Shown: positions 9,136 to 21,487, counted from the stretch's first letter. The stretch is DNA of 64,000 nucleotides from Burkholderia sp. TSV86 (GCF_001522865.1 NZ_LOWB01000085.1:21364-85363); one strand, 5' to 3'. Notes: generated by a model not told the origin, from the letters alone. A program made the numbers and translations.

Positions 9136-10646
9136 GCGTCGTCTCCTGCAATGAGCCGATACACGCGGTCCTCCGCGATCGCGCCGCCCGACAGCTCGGC
9201 AACCTTGCGCCGGTCGCGCAGCACGGCGATCCGATGGCTCACGCGCACCACCTCGGCGATTTCGGACGAAATGAAGAGGATCGCAAGCCCCTTGGCGCAC
9301 AGCGCCAGCACGCGCTCCATGATGTCGAACTTCGCGGCGATATCGATGCCGCGCGTCGGTTCGTCGAGAATCAGCAGCTTCGGCTCGATGACCAGCCAGC
9401 GCGCGAGCAGCACCTTCTGCTGGTTACCGCCCGACAGCAGGCCGACCGGCTGCTCGGCGTCGCGTGCGCTGATGCCGAGCCGCGCAATCCACTCGTCGGC
9501 GATCTGGCGCTGGCGCGCGCGGCCGATCATGCGCCACCAGCCGCGCCGCGCCTGCAGCGCGAGAATGATGTTCTCGCGAATCGACAGCGTGGCGACGATC
9601 CCCTCTTTCTTGCGATCCTCCGGGCAATACGCGATGCCGTGCCGCACCGCGTCGCGCGGCGACGCCAGTTTCACGGGCCGGCCGTCGATGTGTATCGCGC
9701 CCGCGTCGGCGCGCTCGGCGGCGAATGCGAGCCGCGCGGTCTCGGTGCGCCCGGAGCCGAGCAGCCCGGCGAGCCCGAGAATCCGGCCCGCGCGCACGTC
9801 GAGATCGACGGGAGGCAGCATGCCGCGCCGCGCCACGCCGCGCATCGACAAGAACGGCTCGGCCGAATCGCCGCCGCGTGCGGCGGCGGGCACGCCGCCG
9901 TCGAGCCGCGCGCCCGCCGGCTCGCGGCCCGTCATTTTCGCGACGAGCTGCTCGACGCTCAGCTCGCTGGCCGGATAGTCGCCCTCGCGCTCGCCGTTGC
10001 GCAGCACCGTAATGCGATCGGAGATGGCGTAGGTCTGTTCGAGAAAATGCGTGACGAACAGAATCGCGAGCCCCGCCTGCTTCAACCGGCGCAGCACGTC
10101 GAAGAGCCGCGCGACCTCGCCGTCGTCGAGGCTCGATGTCGGCTCGTCGAGGATCAGCACGCGCGCGTCGACCGACACCGCCCGCGCGATCGCCACCATC
10201 TGCTGGACGGCGATCGGATAGGCGTCGAGCGAGCGCGTGACGTCGATCGACAGCTTCAGATTCGCGAGCGCCTCGCGTGCGCGCGCGTGAATCGTGCGCC
10301 AATCGATCGCGCCGCGCCTGGTCGGCTGCCGGCCGGCGAAGATGTTCTCCGCGACAGACAAATTCGGGCACAGATTCACTTCCTGGTAGATCGTCTGGAT
10401 ACCCGCCGCCTCGGCCTCGCGCGGCGTGGCGAAGCGCACCGGTCGGCCGTCGAGGCGAATCTCGCCGGCATCGTGCGCGCATACGCCCGTCAGCACGTTG
10501 ATGAGCGTCGACTTGCCAGCGCCGTTCTGCCCCATCAACGCATGAATCTCACCCGGCGCGAGGCGCAAGCTCACGCGCCGCAGCGCGCTCACGCCGGGGA
10601 AGGTTTTGTCGATGCCGGTCATCTCGAGCACAGGAGCATGCGTCAT
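9132..10646 (-). CDS. ytfR: CUT2 ABC sugar importer ATPase YtfR (two ABC domains)
   Basis: ATP-hydrolysing subunit that powers the YtfT/YjfF permeases. 504 residues with tandem ABC domains: Walker A GQNGAGKST near residue 38 and Walker [13 protein letters not shown] near 160 in the first. The second has LLGSGRTE in place of a canonical Walker A, as is normal in CUT2 ATPases, followed by signature LLSGGNQQK and [13 protein letters not shown] near 405-430. Start chosen at MTHAPVLEMTGIDKTF (10646), where ABC homology begins; the frame is open far upstream but only as a shadow of ytfQ. It lies 92 bases after ytfQ, separated by a hairpin. Confidence 0.93.
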   Translation of the reverse strand: MTHAPVLEMTGIDKTFPGVSALRRVSLRLAPGEIHALMGQNGAGKSTLINVLTGVCAHDAGEIRLDGRPVRFATPREAEAAGIQTIYQEVNLCPNLSVAENIFAGRQPTRRGAIDWRTIHARAREALANLKLSIDVTRSLDAYPIAVQQMVAIARAVSVDARVLILDEPTSSLDDGEVARLFDVLRRLKQAGLAILFVTHFLEQTYAISDRITVLRNGEREGDYPASELSVEQLVAKMTGREPAGARLDGGVPAAARGGDSAEPFLSMRGVARRGMLPPVDLDVRAGRILGLAGLLGSGRTETARLAFAAERADAGAIHIDGRPVKLASPRDAVRHGIAYCPEDRKKEGIVATLSIRENIILALQARRGWWRMIGRARQRQIADEWIARLGISARDAEQPVGLLSGGNQQKVLLARWLVIEPKLLILDEPTRGIDIAAKFDIMERVLALCAKGLAILFISSEIAEVVRVSHRIAVLRDRRKVAELSGGAIAEDRVYRLIAGDDA

Positions 10647-10695
10647 GTCGGAGCAAACCTCGAGGGTGAAGAAGCCGGCCGTCCTGGCCAGGCAA

Positions 10696-10716
10696 GCGCG
10701 CCGGCGCCCGGCGCGC
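10696..10716 (-). promoter_or_regulatory. Perfect intercistronic hairpin between ytfQ and ytfR
   Basis: GCGCGCCGG (10696-10704) and CCGGCGCGC (10708-10716) form a 9-bp all-G/C stem with a 3-base loop, without a T-run. It sits just after the binding-protein gene and before the ATPase gene. In other ABC importers such stem-loops protect the upstream message and raise the binding protein relative to the membrane subunits. Confidence 0.6.
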
Positions 10717-10738
10717 GCGCGACGCCGCCGTTTCGGCT

Positions 10739-11701
10739 TCAATACTTGCGGGTCGGCAGCACTTGCGCGGCCACGTTCATCGGGAACACCGTCTCGTTCG
10801 TCACGATGCGCTTGGGCAACGGCTTGCCCGCGACCACGTCCTTCACCGCGCTCATCAATTGCGGGCCGAGCAGCGGGCTGCACTCGACATCGACGTTGAT
10901 CTTGCCGGCGACCATCGCCTGGAAGCCGGCCTTCGTCGCATCGAACGACACGACGCTCACGTCCTTGCCCGGCTTGATGCCCGCCTCCTCCATCGCCTGA
11001 ATCGCACCGAGCGCCATGTCGTCGTTGTGCGCGTAGACGACGTTGATCTGCTTGCCGTAGCTCTTCGCGAATGCTTCCATCACCTGCTTGCCGCCCGCGA
11101 GCGTGAAATCGCCGCTTTGCGACGCGACGATCTTGAACTTCGGATCGTTGCGGATCACTTCCATCAGGCCCGCGTGACGATCGTTGGCGGGCGCCGAGCC
11201 GACGGTGCCTTGCAACTCGACGATATTGACAGGCCCCGCGTCGGCCTTGTAGCGCTCCTCGAGCCAGCGGCCCGCCCGCCGCCCTTCCTCGAGGAAATCG
11301 GAGCCGATCATCGTCACGTACAGCGATTTGTCTTTCACGTCGATCGCGCGGTCGGTCAGAATCACCGGAATGCGCGCCGCCTTCGCCTCGGTCAGCACCG
11401 GCTCCCAGCCGGATTCGACAACGGGCGAAAACGCGATCACGTCGACCTTCTGCGCGATGAACGAGCGGATCGCGCGGATCTGGTTCTCCTGCTTTTGCTG
11501 CGCGTCGGAGAATTTGAGCGTGATGCCGGCGTCCTTCGCCGCGTTTTTCACCGACACCGTATTGGCCGTGCGCCACGCGCTCTCGACGCCCACCTGCGAA
11601 AACCCAACGGTGATCGGCTTGTCCTGCGCCGATGCCGCGGCACTCACCGCCAGCGCCGAACCGACCAGCGCGCCGAACACGAGCTGCTTGATGGATTTCA
11701 T
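10739..11701 (-). CDS. ytfQ: Periplasmic sugar-binding protein YtfQ-like (CUT2)
   Basis: Captures sugar in the periplasm for the YtfR/T/YjfF importer. 320 residues: a Sec signal peptide cleaved after ASAQ or nearby (residues 1-25), then a ribose-binding-protein fold (Peripla_BP_4) with VGFSQVGVESAWR, IGSDFLEEGRRAGRWL and YAHNDDMALGAIQAMEEAG. These strings closely resemble the galactofuranose-binding protein YtfQ of E. coli. Start MKSIKQLVFG preceded by TAGGAGACAGATC. It is 100 bases downstream of araH on the same strand. In this setting the ligand may be L-arabinofuranose or an arabinoside; the sequence alone does not settle it. Confidence 0.92.
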   Translation of the reverse strand: MKSIKQLVFGALVGSALAVSAAASAQDKPITVGFSQVGVESAWRTANTVSVKNAAKDAGITLKFSDAQQKQENQIRAIRSFIAQKVDVIAFSPVVESGWEPVLTEAKAARIPVILTDRAIDVKDKSLYVTMIGSDFLEEGRRAGRWLEERYKADAGPVNIVELQGTVGSAPANDRHAGLMEVIRNDPKFKIVASQSGDFTLAGGKQVMEAFAKSYGKQINVVYAHNDDMALGAIQAMEEAGIKPGKDVSVVSFDATKAGFQAMVAGKINVDVECSPLLGPQLMSAVKDVVAGKPLPKRIVTNETVFPMNVAAQVLPTRKY

Positions 11702-11733
11702 GATCTGTCTCCTATGTAGTCGTTATCCAGCAG

Positions 11734-11762
11734 GGCCGCGCCGCCCGCACCCCGGCGCGGCC
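11734..11762 (-). promoter_or_regulatory. Intercistronic hairpin between araH and ytfQ
   Basis: GGCCGCGCC (11734-11742) pairs with GGCGCGGCC (11754-11762), an 11-base loop between them and no T-run. It could stabilise upstream mRNA or act as a processing or weak termination site dividing the araFGH message from ytfQRT. Confidence 0.45.
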
Positions 11763-11801
11763 TGTTCTTGCACACGCCGCCTGGGTTTCGCGCCGCGCGG
11801 A

Positions 11802-12815
11802 TCAGACCGCCCGCCGGCTGCGGCGAAACCGGTCGAACAGCACGGCGAGCAGCAGAATGCCGCCGCGAATCAGGTACTGATAGAACGTCGGCACGTTCAT
11901 CAAGCTCATCGCGTCCTGCACCGCCCCCATGATGAGCACCCCCACCAGCACGCCCGAGATGGTCGCGACGCCGCCCGTGAGCGACACGCCGCCCAGCACG
12001 CACGCGGAAATCACGCCGAGTTCGAGCCCGACCGACGTCTTCGGATCGCCCAAGCTCATGCGCGACGCGAGCATCACGCCGGAGAAGCCCGTCACGAGCC
12101 CCTGCAACACGAACACGGCAATCTTGATCCGCGTGACCGGCAGCCCCGCGAGCCGCGCGGCCTCGCTATTGCCGCCGACCGCCAGCACGTTCTTGCCGAA
12201 CACGGTCTTCTTCAGCAGGAAGCCGAACACGGCAAAGCCGACGATATTGCTCCAAATCGGATACGAGATGCCGAGGAACGAGCCGCCGCCGAGCTCGAAG
12301 AAGCGTTCCTCGGAAATCATCACGGCGTCGCCGTTCGACGTCAGAAACGCGAGGCCGCGCACGGCTTCCATCATCGCGAGCGTCGCGATCAGCGAATTGA
12401 TCTCGAAGCGCGCGATCAGCACGCCGTTCACGAAGCCCACCGCGCCACCCGCGAGCACGCCCGCGGCCACGCCGAGCAGCACGCTGTGCGACTGCGTGAT
12501 GACCGTGGAGGCGACGACGCCGGAGAACGCGACGATCGACGCGACAGACAAATCGACCTCGCCGAGCGCGAGCACGAACATCATCGTGACGGCGATCGAG
12601 CCGATCAGCGTGACCGACAGCAGCAATCCCTGGATGTTGCGCACGGTGAGGAAATCGGGCACCACGGCGCAGAGCACCGCGAACAGCACGACGAACACCA
12701 CGACGATGCCCGACCGGTTGATCGCGTCCCACACACGCACACGCGGCGCGGCGGTTTCGGTAACAGAGGAGGTGCGCTGAGGTTGCATCGCTTGGCTCAT
12801 TTCAGGTTCATCCAT
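11802..12815 (-). CDS. araH: L-arabinose ABC importer permease AraH
   Basis: Homodimeric inner-membrane permease of the high-affinity AraFGH arabinose importer. 337 residues, about ten hydrophobic segments and CUT2 signatures (LALGEVDLSVASIVAFSGV near residue 75; LGVISACVLGGVSLTGGVATI near 265). A hydrophilic N-terminal 30 residues (MDEPEMSQAMQPQ) precedes the first membrane segment. The start could instead be MSQAMQPQ at 12800; neither has a strong ribosome site. It is 53 bases after araG. Identification rests on similarity plus the order araF-araG-araH. Confidence 0.9.
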   Translation of the reverse strand: MDEPEMSQAMQPQRTSSVTETAAPRVRVWDAINRSGIVVVFVVLFAVLCAVVPDFLTVRNIQGLLLSVTLIGSIAVTMMFVLALGEVDLSVASIVAFSGVVASTVITQSHSVLLGVAAGVLAGGAVGFVNGVLIARFEINSLIATLAMMEAVRGLAFLTSNGDAVMISEERFFELGGGSFLGISYPIWSNIVGFAVFGFLLKKTVFGKNVLAVGGNSEAARLAGLPVTRIKIAVFVLQGLVTGFSGVMLASRMSLGDPKTSVGLELGVISACVLGGVSLTGGVATISGVLVGVLIMGAVQDAMSLMNVPTFYQYLIRGGILLLAVLFDRFRRSRRAV

Positions 12816-12868
12816 TCATTCAGGGTTCGGTCCGGCCGCGCGGCGCGGCGCAGCGGCCACGGCGTGCG

Positions 12869-14383
12869 TCATTGCGGCAACGCGAGCCGGATCAGTTCGT
12901 CGGGGCTCGCCTGCGCTTTCGGCACGCAGCCGGCAATGCGCCCCTCGCGCATCACGACGATGCGATCGGACACGCCGATCACTTCGGCAAGATCGCTCGA
13001 CACCATCACCACCGCGCGCCCCGCTTGCGCGAGTTCATACAGCAGGTTGTAGATCTCGGCGCGCGCGCCCACGTCGATGCCGCGCGTGGGCTCGTCCATC
13101 AGGAACACGTCGATGCGCTCGGCGAGCCAGCGCGACAGAATCACTTTCTGCTGGTTGCCGCCCGACAGCGTGCCGATCGGCGTATCGCCGTCGCGCGTCT
13201 TGATCGCGAGCTTCGCGATGTAGTCGCGCGCGAGCGCGCGCTCGCGGCGCGTGTCGAGCAGCACGCGCGCGGGGCTGAAATGGCGCCGCACGCTGATGTT
13301 CAGGTTGTCGGCAACCGACGCGATCGCGACAATCCCCTCCTGCTTGCGGTCCTCCGGGCACAGCGCGACGCCGGCGCGCACCGCGTCGCGCGGGCTCGCG
13401 AACGTGACGCGCTTGCCGTTCAACTCGATGTGGCCCGCGCTCGCGCGCGTCGCGCCGTACAGCAGCTTCATCAGCTCGGAGCGCCCCGCGCCCACCAGCC
13501 CGAAAAAACCGACGATCTCGCCGCGCCGTGCGGCGAACGACACCGGCTCGGCCAGCCCCGGGCCGAGCAGCCCCTTGGCTTCGATCAACACGTCGCCGGC
13601 CGCGCGCGGGCGATAGCCGTACACGTCATGGATCGAGCGGCCCACCATCGCGCTGATCAGCCGGCGGCGGTCGAGCGTCGCGATCGAGTCGAACGTGTCG
13701 ATACGCCGTCCGTCGCGGAACACCGTCACGCGGTCGCACAGCGCGTCGACTTCGTCCATCCGGTGCGTGACGTAGATAATCGCGCGGCCTTCGTCGCGCA
13801 GCGTGCCGATGATCCGGAACAGGCGCTCGGTTTCGCGCGCGGACAGCGAACTGGTGGGCTCGTCGAACGCGATCACGCGCGCATCGCGCATCAGCGCCTT
13901 GCCGATCTCGATCATCTGGCGCTGGCCGATCGACAGCGCCTTGACCGGCGTGCGCGGATCGATACGCTCGCCGAGGCGCTCCAGCTCGCCGAGCGCGCGC
14001 GCGACCAGCGCTTTCTCGTCGAGCACGCCGAAGCGGCTCGGCAACTGCCCGAGCATCAGGTTTTCGGCGACGGTCAACTCGGGCACGAGATGCAATTCCT
14101 GATAGATGATCGCGATGCCCGCGTCGAGCGCTGCGCGCGTGCTCGCAAAGCGCCGCTCGACGCCCGCCACGCGCAGCGTGCCTTCCCTCGGCTGATTCAC
14201 GCCGGAGAGCACCTTGAGCAGCGTCGATTTGCCCGCGCCGTTCTCGCCCATCAGGCCGTGCACTTCGCCCGCGCGCACGTCGAGCGAAACCCGGTCGAGC
14301 GCGCGCACGCCCGGAAAGCTGACGGTGATGCCGTCGAGTTCGAGATACGCGGCGCGCGCCGCGCTGGTCGTCGTTTCAGTCAT
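12869..14383 (-). CDS. araG: L-arabinose ABC importer ATPase AraG (two ABC domains)
   Basis: Energises AraH. 504 residues, the same length as E. coli AraG. First domain: Walker [10 protein letters not shown] near residue 44, signature ALSIGQRQM near 145 and [10 protein letters not shown] near 165. Second domain: degenerate LVGAGRSE, then TLSGGNQQK and [14 protein letters not shown] near 400-420. Start chosen at [16 protein letters not shown] (14383), eight codons inside the longest frame, to match the family N-terminus; MGDETKNAM from 14407 is the alternative. It is separated from araF by 234 repeat-rich bases. Confidence 0.92.
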   Translation of the reverse strand: MTETTTSAARAAYLELDGITVSFPGVRALDRVSLDVRAGEVHGLMGENGAGKSTLLKVLSGVNQPREGTLRVAGVERRFASTRAALDAGIAIIYQELHLVPELTVAENLMLGQLPSRFGVLDEKALVARALGELERLGERIDPRTPVKALSIGQRQMIEIGKALMRDARVIAFDEPTSSLSARETERLFRIIGTLRDEGRAIIYVTHRMDEVDALCDRVTVFRDGRRIDTFDSIATLDRRRLISAMVGRSIHDVYGYRPRAAGDVLIEAKGLLGPGLAEPVSFAARRGEIVGFFGLVGAGRSELMKLLYGATRASAGHIELNGKRVTFASPRDAVRAGVALCPEDRKQEGIVAIASVADNLNISVRRHFSPARVLLDTRRERALARDYIAKLAIKTRDGDTPIGTLSGGNQQKVILSRWLAERIDVFLMDEPTRGIDVGARAEIYNLLYELAQAGRAVVMVSSDLAEVIGVSDRIVVMREGRIAGCVPKAQASPDELIRLALPQ

Positions 14384-14617
14384 CGCGTTTTTCGTTTCAT
14401 CGCCCACGCTGTTTCATTGCTACGCTGTTTCATCGCCGTATGCTTGCGTCGCTGCGCCGCCTCATGCACCTACATCGATCCATCGCCGCGCCGCTTCATT
14501 GCAGTGCCGCTTCATCGCCGCACGCTGCCATCGCCGCGCCGCTCCATGCGCCCACGCCAATCCGCCACCGCGCCGCGCCCGCGCTCACCCGCCTGCGCGG
14601 CGCCGGCAAGCCGCCGC
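14384..14617 (-). repeat. Degenerate repeat spacer between araF and araG
   Basis: Short imperfect units around GCTGTTTCAT and GCCGCTTCATCGCC recur several times between about 14405 and 14555. A weaker dyad (GCCGCGC/GCGCGGC) lies nearer araF. No gene is seen. Like the ytfQ-ytfR and xylF-xylG spacers, it follows the binding-protein gene. Confidence 0.5.
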
Positions 14618-15622
14618 TCAGATGCCAAGTTCGGTCCGCACCGCCTTCCAGTTCTCGCGCGTCATCAGCTTGCCGGTGGTTTGCGTGTCGGCGGGCGGCT
14701 GCTTGCCGGTGCGAATCCAGTCCACCAGGTTCTGCGCGCTCGCCTTGCCGTGGTTCGTCGAGCTGACCGCAATCGTGCCGAAAAAGCCTGTCGGCTCCTT
14801 TTTCTGGAATTCGGCGAACGCCTCGCCCGCGCCGTTGATCCCCACACCGATCACGCTCGCCGCCGGAATATGCAGTTGCTCGGTCGCACGCACGGCGCCG
14901 AGCACGGTCTCCTCGTTGAGCGCGAAGATCACCCACTGCTTGATGTTCGGATGCTGCGCGAGCACGGGCGACGCCGCATTGAAGCCGCCTTCGTCGTCCG
15001 TGGTCTTTTGCGGCGCGTCGAAGATGTTTTCCTTCTTGAAGCCGCGCGCGAGCAGTGCCTGCGTCGCGCCGTCGGTGCGCAGCTTCGCCGTGGGCAGCTC
15101 GTAATCGGTGATGCGCAGCGCGCCGACCTCCTCCGGCTTCCAGCCGCGCTTTTTCATCTCGTCCGAGATCGCGTCGCCCACCTGGTTGCCGATCTTGAAT
15201 GCCGACATCCCGAGATGCGGCACGCCCGCGAGCGGCTTGCCGGCCGAATCGACCAACTGGTCGTCGACCGTGACGAACTTCATGTTGTAGCGCTTCGCGC
15301 GCGCGGCGATCGCCGGCCCGAGCCGCACGTCGGGCGCGCAGATCACGAAGCCCTGCGCGCCTTGCGCGCCGAGATTGTCGATGGCGGCGAGCACCTTCTC
15401 GCCGTCGGGCGTGCCGATATTCACGACCGAGAAGCTGGCCTGCTTGCCGAGCGCGGTCGCCGCCTTCTGCTCGTTGATGAACCACGCCTGCTCCGGCATC
15501 TTCACCAGAAAGCCAATCTTGACGGGCGCATCCGCCCTCGCCGCCACCTGCATGCCGAGCGGCACCACGCACGCGGCGGCGAGAGCGGCGCGAAGCGTGA
15601 GCCGGCGAAATTTGCTGATCAT
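14618..15622 (-). CDS. araF: Periplasmic L-arabinose-binding protein AraF
   Basis: High-affinity arabinose receptor of the AraFGH importer. 334 residues: signal peptide to about residue 31 (AARADAPVK), then a periplasmic-binding fold with VKIGFLVKMPEQAWF, the AraF-type stretch VVNIGTPDGEKVLAAID, ALNEETVLGAVRATEQ and a C-terminal GKLMTRENWKAVRTELGI. These strongly resemble E. coli AraF. Start MISKFRRLTL preceded by TTGGAGACACACG. It is the first transport gene after the dehydrogenase gene (about 90 bases) in the block. Confidence 0.95.
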   Translation of the reverse strand: MISKFRRLTLRAALAAACVVPLGMQVAARADAPVKIGFLVKMPEQAWFINEQKAATALGKQASFSVVNIGTPDGEKVLAAIDNLGAQGAQGFVICAPDVRLGPAIAARAKRYNMKFVTVDDQLVDSAGKPLAGVPHLGMSAFKIGNQVGDAISDEMKKRGWKPEEVGALRITDYELPTAKLRTDGATQALLARGFKKENIFDAPQKTTDDEGGFNAASPVLAQHPNIKQWVIFALNEETVLGAVRATEQLHIPAASVIGVGINGAGEAFAEFQKKEPTGFFGTIAVSSTNHGKASAQNLVDWIRTGKQPPADTQTTGKLMTRENWKAVRTELGI

Positions 15623-15711
15623 CGTGTGTCTCCAAGGTTTGTGGTTGAAATATCGAATTCATTGCCGGTGCGCGAGCGGCGCAGGCACCCGCGCTCGCGC
15701 GCCGGCTCGCA

Positions 15712-17654
<1,943 letters not shown>

Positions 17655-18048
17655 CGCGCGGCTCCCGTGACGAGCGCTGGTGATTGCGCTTGGGTTTGCG
17701 GGCGCCGCGCCGCAGGGCGGCCGGTCAGCCGGCCGGCCGCGGCTCGCGCGCCGGATGCGAGATCGCCGTCGAATCGGTCACGGTGCGCAGACGGCCGCGA
17801 AACGGCAATCCACGCACGGGATGCATCGGATACTCCGGCCGCGCGGAACGCACCGGAACAGGGAAGACGCCGGCATCGCGTCCGACGCTGCATTTTCGTC
17901 ATGTCGTCTCCTTGGGCTGCGCCGCCTGCCGACTCGCCCGCTTTTTCATCTGCTCTTGTAACTGCGCTTTTGACGGTTTCCTGTCCGTCCGCCGCCTGCG
18001 CCCGCGTCTGCCCGATCGCCCGATGCCCGCGGCGCGCTCGGCATCCGG
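17655..18048 (-). other. 394-base gene-free gap inside the catabolic block
   Basis: Lies between the end of the semialdehyde dehydrogenase gene and the dehydratase start. No reading frame with ribosome site and no clear terminator. A short AT-richer patch near 17935-17985 might hold an internal promoter. The length is unusual for an operon whose other junctions are under 100 bases. Confidence 0.5.
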
Positions 18049-19629
18049 TCATTCTCCCGATTCCGGCCTGCCGCCGCGACGGCGGTGCAAGCCTAGCGGA
18101 TTCGCTTCGCGCAATGCCGGCGGCAGCAGCACGTCCGGCAGATCCTGGTAACACACCGGGCGCAAAAAGCGCTCGATCGCAGCCGTGCCGACCGACGTGC
18201 TGCGCCCATCGGACGTCGCCGGATAAGGGCCGCCGTGGACCATCGCGTCGCACACCTCGACGCCGGTCGGAAATCCGTTCGCGAGCACCCGGCCGGCCTT
18301 GCGCTCGGCAAGCGGCAACAACACGCGCGCAAGTTCGGTGTCGCTTTCGTCCAGATGCAGCGTGATCGTCAGCTGCCCCTCCAGCCCGCGCAGCGCCGCG
18401 TGCAGCTCGTCGGCGCTGACGCATTCGACGAGCAGGCTGCTCGGCCCGAACACCTCGTCACCGAGCGTGCGATCGGCAAGCAAATCGCGCGCGCCGACGC
18501 GCATCAGCACCGCCTGCGCGCGCCCCGGCGACGCGCCGCCGCGCGCGAGCGTCGTCACGGCCGGATGCCGCGCGAGGCGCTCGACGCCGCGCTCATACGC
18601 GCGCAGGATACCGGGGCTCAGCATCACGCCGGCCGGCACTTCGCCGATTGCCTGCGCGGCGGCACGGGCGAACCGCTCGAACCCGTCGCTCGCGATGCCG
18701 AGCATCAAACCAGGATTCGTGCAGAATTGCCCGCAGCCGAGCGTCGCCGATGTGACGAACTCGCGCGCGAGCGTCTCGGCGCGCGCGGCAAGCGCGCCGG
18801 GCAGCAGCAGATTCGGATTCACGCTGCTCATCTCGGCGTAGACGGGAATCGGTTCGGCGCGCGCCGCCGCAAGCTCGACCAGCGCGAGGCCGCCCGAGCG
18901 CGAGCCGGTAAAGCCGACCGCGCGAATCGCCGGATGCCGGACGAGCGCGCGCCCCACGTCGTGGCCGGCGTCGTGCAGCAGCGCGAACACGCCGGGCGGC
19001 AGGCCAGCGGCCGCGGCCGCCTGCTGAATCGCGCGTCCGACCAGCTCGGAGGTGCCGGGATGCGCCGGATGCGCCTTGACGATCACCGGGCAGCCCGCCG
19101 CCAGCGCGGACGCCGTATCGCCGCCCGCCACCGAGAACGCGAGCGGAAAATTGCTTGCGCCGAACACGGCCACCGGCCCGACGCCGATCCGCCAAAAGCG
19201 CAGATCGGCGCGCGGCGGCTGGCGCTCGGGCAGCGCGGGTTCGATTCGCGGGTCGAGCGCATTGCCGCTGCGCACGAGCGCGGCGAACATCCGCAATTGA
19301 TTCGCGGTGCGTGCGCGCTCGCCTTCAAGACGCGCGCGCGGCAAGCCGGTCTCGGCCATCGCGCGCTCGATCAGCGCGCCGCCGAGCGCTTCGATGCGCG
19401 CGGCGCAGTCTTCGAGAAAGCGCGCACGCGTCTCGGCGGGCTGCGCGCGGTACGGATCGAACGCCGCGTCGGCGAGCTGGCACGCGTCGTCGACGTCGCG
19501 CGGCTGCGCGCCATGAAAGGCCGGCTGCGCGATCGGCTGGCCCGTCGCTGCATCGAGCGCGTGGAACAGCTCGCCTTCGCCGCGCCGCGCGACGCCCGCG
19601 ATCAGTAAATCTCCGCTCGGTTGCATCAT
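18049..19629 (-). CDS. 2-oxoglutarate semialdehyde (2,5-dioxovalerate) dehydrogenase
   Basis: Aldehyde dehydrogenase finishing the pathway: 2-oxoglutarate semialdehyde to 2-oxoglutarate with NAD(P). 526 residues, the length class of the longer KGSADH isozymes rather than the 481-residue type. Landmarks are the cofactor/substrate stretch [17 protein letters not shown] (about 150), [10 protein letters not shown] (about 250), the catalytic-glutamate segment EMSSVNPN (about 273) and the catalytic cysteine [10 protein letters not shown] (about 305). Start MMQPSGDLL (19629) preceded by GGAGAAAC. The very long open frame upstream of this start is a GC-driven shadow over the dehydratase gene. Confidence 0.9.
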   Translation of the reverse strand: MMQPSGDLLIAGVARRGEGELFHALDAATGQPIAQPAFHGAQPRDVDDACQLADAAFDPYRAQPAETRARFLEDCAARIEALGGALIERAMAETGLPRARLEGERARTANQLRMFAALVRSGNALDPRIEPALPERQPPRADLRFWRIGVGPVAVFGASNFPLAFSVAGGDTASALAAGCPVIVKAHPAHPGTSELVGRAIQQAAAAAGLPPGVFALLHDAGHDVGRALVRHPAIRAVGFTGSRSGGLALVELAAARAEPIPVYAEMSSVNPNLLLPGALAARAETLAREFVTSATLGCGQFCTNPGLMLGIASDGFERFARAAAQAIGEVPAGVMLSPGILRAYERGVERLARHPAVTTLARGGASPGRAQAVLMRVGARDLLADRTLGDEVFGPSSLLVECVSADELHAALRGLEGQLTITLHLDESDTELARVLLPLAERKAGRVLANGFPTGVEVCDAMVHGGPYPATSDGRSTSVGTAAIERFLRPVCYQDLPDVLLPPALREANPLGLHRRRGGRPESGE

Positions 19630-19664
19630 GATGTTTCTCCGTGCTGGCGCGCTTGCCGCGCGCT

Positions 19665-21413
19665 TCAATGCGAGTGACGCGGCACGGCGGCGCCGCGCAT
19701 GCCGACGAGGAAATCGAGATCGCAGCCTTCGTCGGCCTGCAACACGTGGTCGACATAAAGACGCGCATAGCCGCCGTCGCCCACGCCGTTGTGCTGCGCC
19801 ACGGCCTGCGGGACGGCCTCGGCCAGACGCCGGCGCAGTTCGTCTTCGCTGACATCGAGATGCAGCCTGCCGGCCTCGCAATCGAGTTCGATCCAGTCGC
19901 CGTTGCGCACCGCGGCGAGCGGGCCGCCCGCCGCGGCCTCCGGCGCGACGTGCAGTACCACCGTGCCGTATGCGGTGCCGCTCATCCGCGCATCCGAGAT
20001 CCGCACCATGTCCTTCACGCCCTGACGCAGCAGCTTCGGCGGCAGGCCCATGTTGCCGACCTCGGCCATCCCCGGATAGCCGCGCGGCCCACAGTTCTTC
20101 ATCACGAGCACGGAGTTCGCGTCGACGTCGAGCGATTCGTCGGCGATCGTCGCCTTGTAGTGATCGAAGTTCTCGAACACCACGGCGCGGCCGCGATGCT
20201 TGAGCAGCGCGGGCGTGGCCGCCGACGGCTTGAGCACCGCGCCGCGCGGCGCGAGATTGCCGCGCAGGATGCAGATGCCGCCGTCGCGCACCAGCGGCCG
20301 TTCGAGCGGGCGGATCACCTCGTCGTTGTGGATCGGCGCATCGCGCACGTTGTCCCACAGCGTCTTGCCGTTCACGGTGAGCGCATCCGGATGCGCAAGC
20401 AGCCCGCCTTCGCCGAGGCGGCGCAGCACCGCGGGCAGCCCGCCAGCGTAATAGAACTCCTCCATCAGGAAACGGCCCGACGGCATCAGATCGACGAGCG
20501 TCGGCGTATTGCGGCCGATGCGCACCCAATCTTCGAGCGCGAGCGGCACGCCGATGCGCCCGGCGATCGCCTTCAGGTGGATCACCGCGTTGGTCGAGCC
20601 GCCGATCGCCGCATTGACACGGATCGCGTTCTCGAACGCGTCGCGCGTCAGAACCTTCGACAGCTTCAGATCCTCGAGCGCCATCTGCACGATGCGGATG
20701 CCCGACATGTGCGCGAGCACGTAGCGGCGCGAATCGACGGCCGGAATCGCCGCATTGTGCGGCAGCGTGACGCCGAGCGCCTCGGCCATGCAGGCCATCG
20801 TCGACGCGGTGCCCATCGTGTTGCAGGTGCCGGCCGAGCGCGACATGCCCGCCTCGGCCGACAAAAAACGGTGCAGATCGATCTCGCCCGCCTTCAGCGC
20901 TTCGTGCAGTTGCCACACGGCCGTGCCCGAGCCGATGTCCTTGCCGTCGAGCTTGCCGTTCAGCATCGGGCCGCCGGAGACGACGATCGCCGGTACGTCG
21001 CAACTCGCCGCGCCCATCAGCAGCGCGGGCGTGGTCTTGTCGCAGCCGCACAGCAGCACGACGGCGTCGATCGGATTGCCGCGGATCGCCTCCTCGACAT
21101 CCATCGACGCGAGGTTGCGCGTGAGCATCGCCGACGGCCGCAGGTTCGACTCGCCGTTCGAGAACACCGGAAATTCGACCGGAAAACCGCCCGCCTCGTA
21201 AATGCCGCGCTTCACGTGCTCGGCGAGCTTGCGAAAGTGCGCGTTGCACGGCGTCAGCTCGGACCACGTGTTGCAGATGCCGATAACCGGCCGGCCGTCG
21301 AACTCGTGATCGGGAATGCCTTGATTCTTCATCCAGCTCCGGTACATGAAGCCATTTTTGTCCGTGGTGCCGAACCACTGTTGGGAGCGCAGCTTGGGTT
21401 TTGTCTCCGACAT
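19665..21413 (-). CDS. L-arabonate dehydratase (IlvD/Edd family)
   Basis: Fe-S dehydratase turning L-arabonate into L-2-keto-3-deoxyarabonate, step 3. 582 residues, matching known L-arabonate dehydratases. Cluster-ligand cysteines lie at about 56 (SELTPCNAH; another Cys is at 47), 124 ([16 protein letters not shown]) and 197 ([14 protein letters not shown]); a further family landmark is [14 protein letters not shown] near 290. First gene of the minus-strand sugar block, start MSETKPKLR at 21413, divergent from the LysR regulator with 140 bases between. Dihydroxyacid or gluconate dehydratase is less likely given the context. Confidence 0.93.
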   Translation of the reverse strand: MSETKPKLRSQQWFGTTDKNGFMYRSWMKNQGIPDHEFDGRPVIGICNTWSELTPCNAHFRKLAEHVKRGIYEAGGFPVEFPVFSNGESNLRPSAMLTRNLASMDVEEAIRGNPIDAVVLLCGCDKTTPALLMGAASCDVPAIVVSGGPMLNGKLDGKDIGSGTAVWQLHEALKAGEIDLHRFLSAEAGMSRSAGTCNTMGTASTMACMAEALGVTLPHNAAIPAVDSRRYVLAHMSGIRIVQMALEDLKLSKVLTRDAFENAIRVNAAIGGSTNAVIHLKAIAGRIGVPLALEDWVRIGRNTPTLVDLMPSGRFLMEEFYYAGGLPAVLRRLGEGGLLAHPDALTVNGKTLWDNVRDAPIHNDEVIRPLERPLVRDGGICILRGNLAPRGAVLKPSAATPALLKHRGRAVVFENFDHYKATIADESLDVDANSVLVMKNCGPRGYPGMAEVGNMGLPPKLLRQGVKDMVRISDARMSGTAYGTVVLHVAPEAAAGGPLAAVRNGDWIELDCEAGRLHLDVSEDELRRRLAEAVPQAVAQHNGVGDGGYARLYVDHVLQADEGCDLDFLVGMRGAAVPRHSH

Positions 21414-21470
21414 CGTCTCGCCTGATTCATCTCAATATTCGGCCCAGTCTAAGGACAAGTCTGATAACCT

Positions 21471-21487
21471 TCCAATGAAAAATTGGA
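21471..21487. promoter_or_regulatory. Candidate LysR-type operator between arabonate dehydratase and regulator
   Basis: TCCAAT (21471-21476) and ATTGGA (21482-21487) form a perfect 6-bp dyad around five A/G bases in the 140-base divergent spacer. This is where a LysR-type regulator would bind to control both itself and the sugar operon. It does not fit the classical T-N11-A box exactly. Confidence 0.45.

Noticed and set aside
11328..13052. Long plus-strand open frame opposite ytfQ/araH
   Set aside because: Antisense shadow with His/Arg-rich composition and no recognisable domain.
19630..21378. Apparent 1,109-codon minus frame extending the semialdehyde dehydrogenase upstream
   Set aside because: The upstream part is a GC-driven shadow of the arabonate dehydratase gene; protein-like sequence begins at MMQPSG (19629), with a ribosome site.
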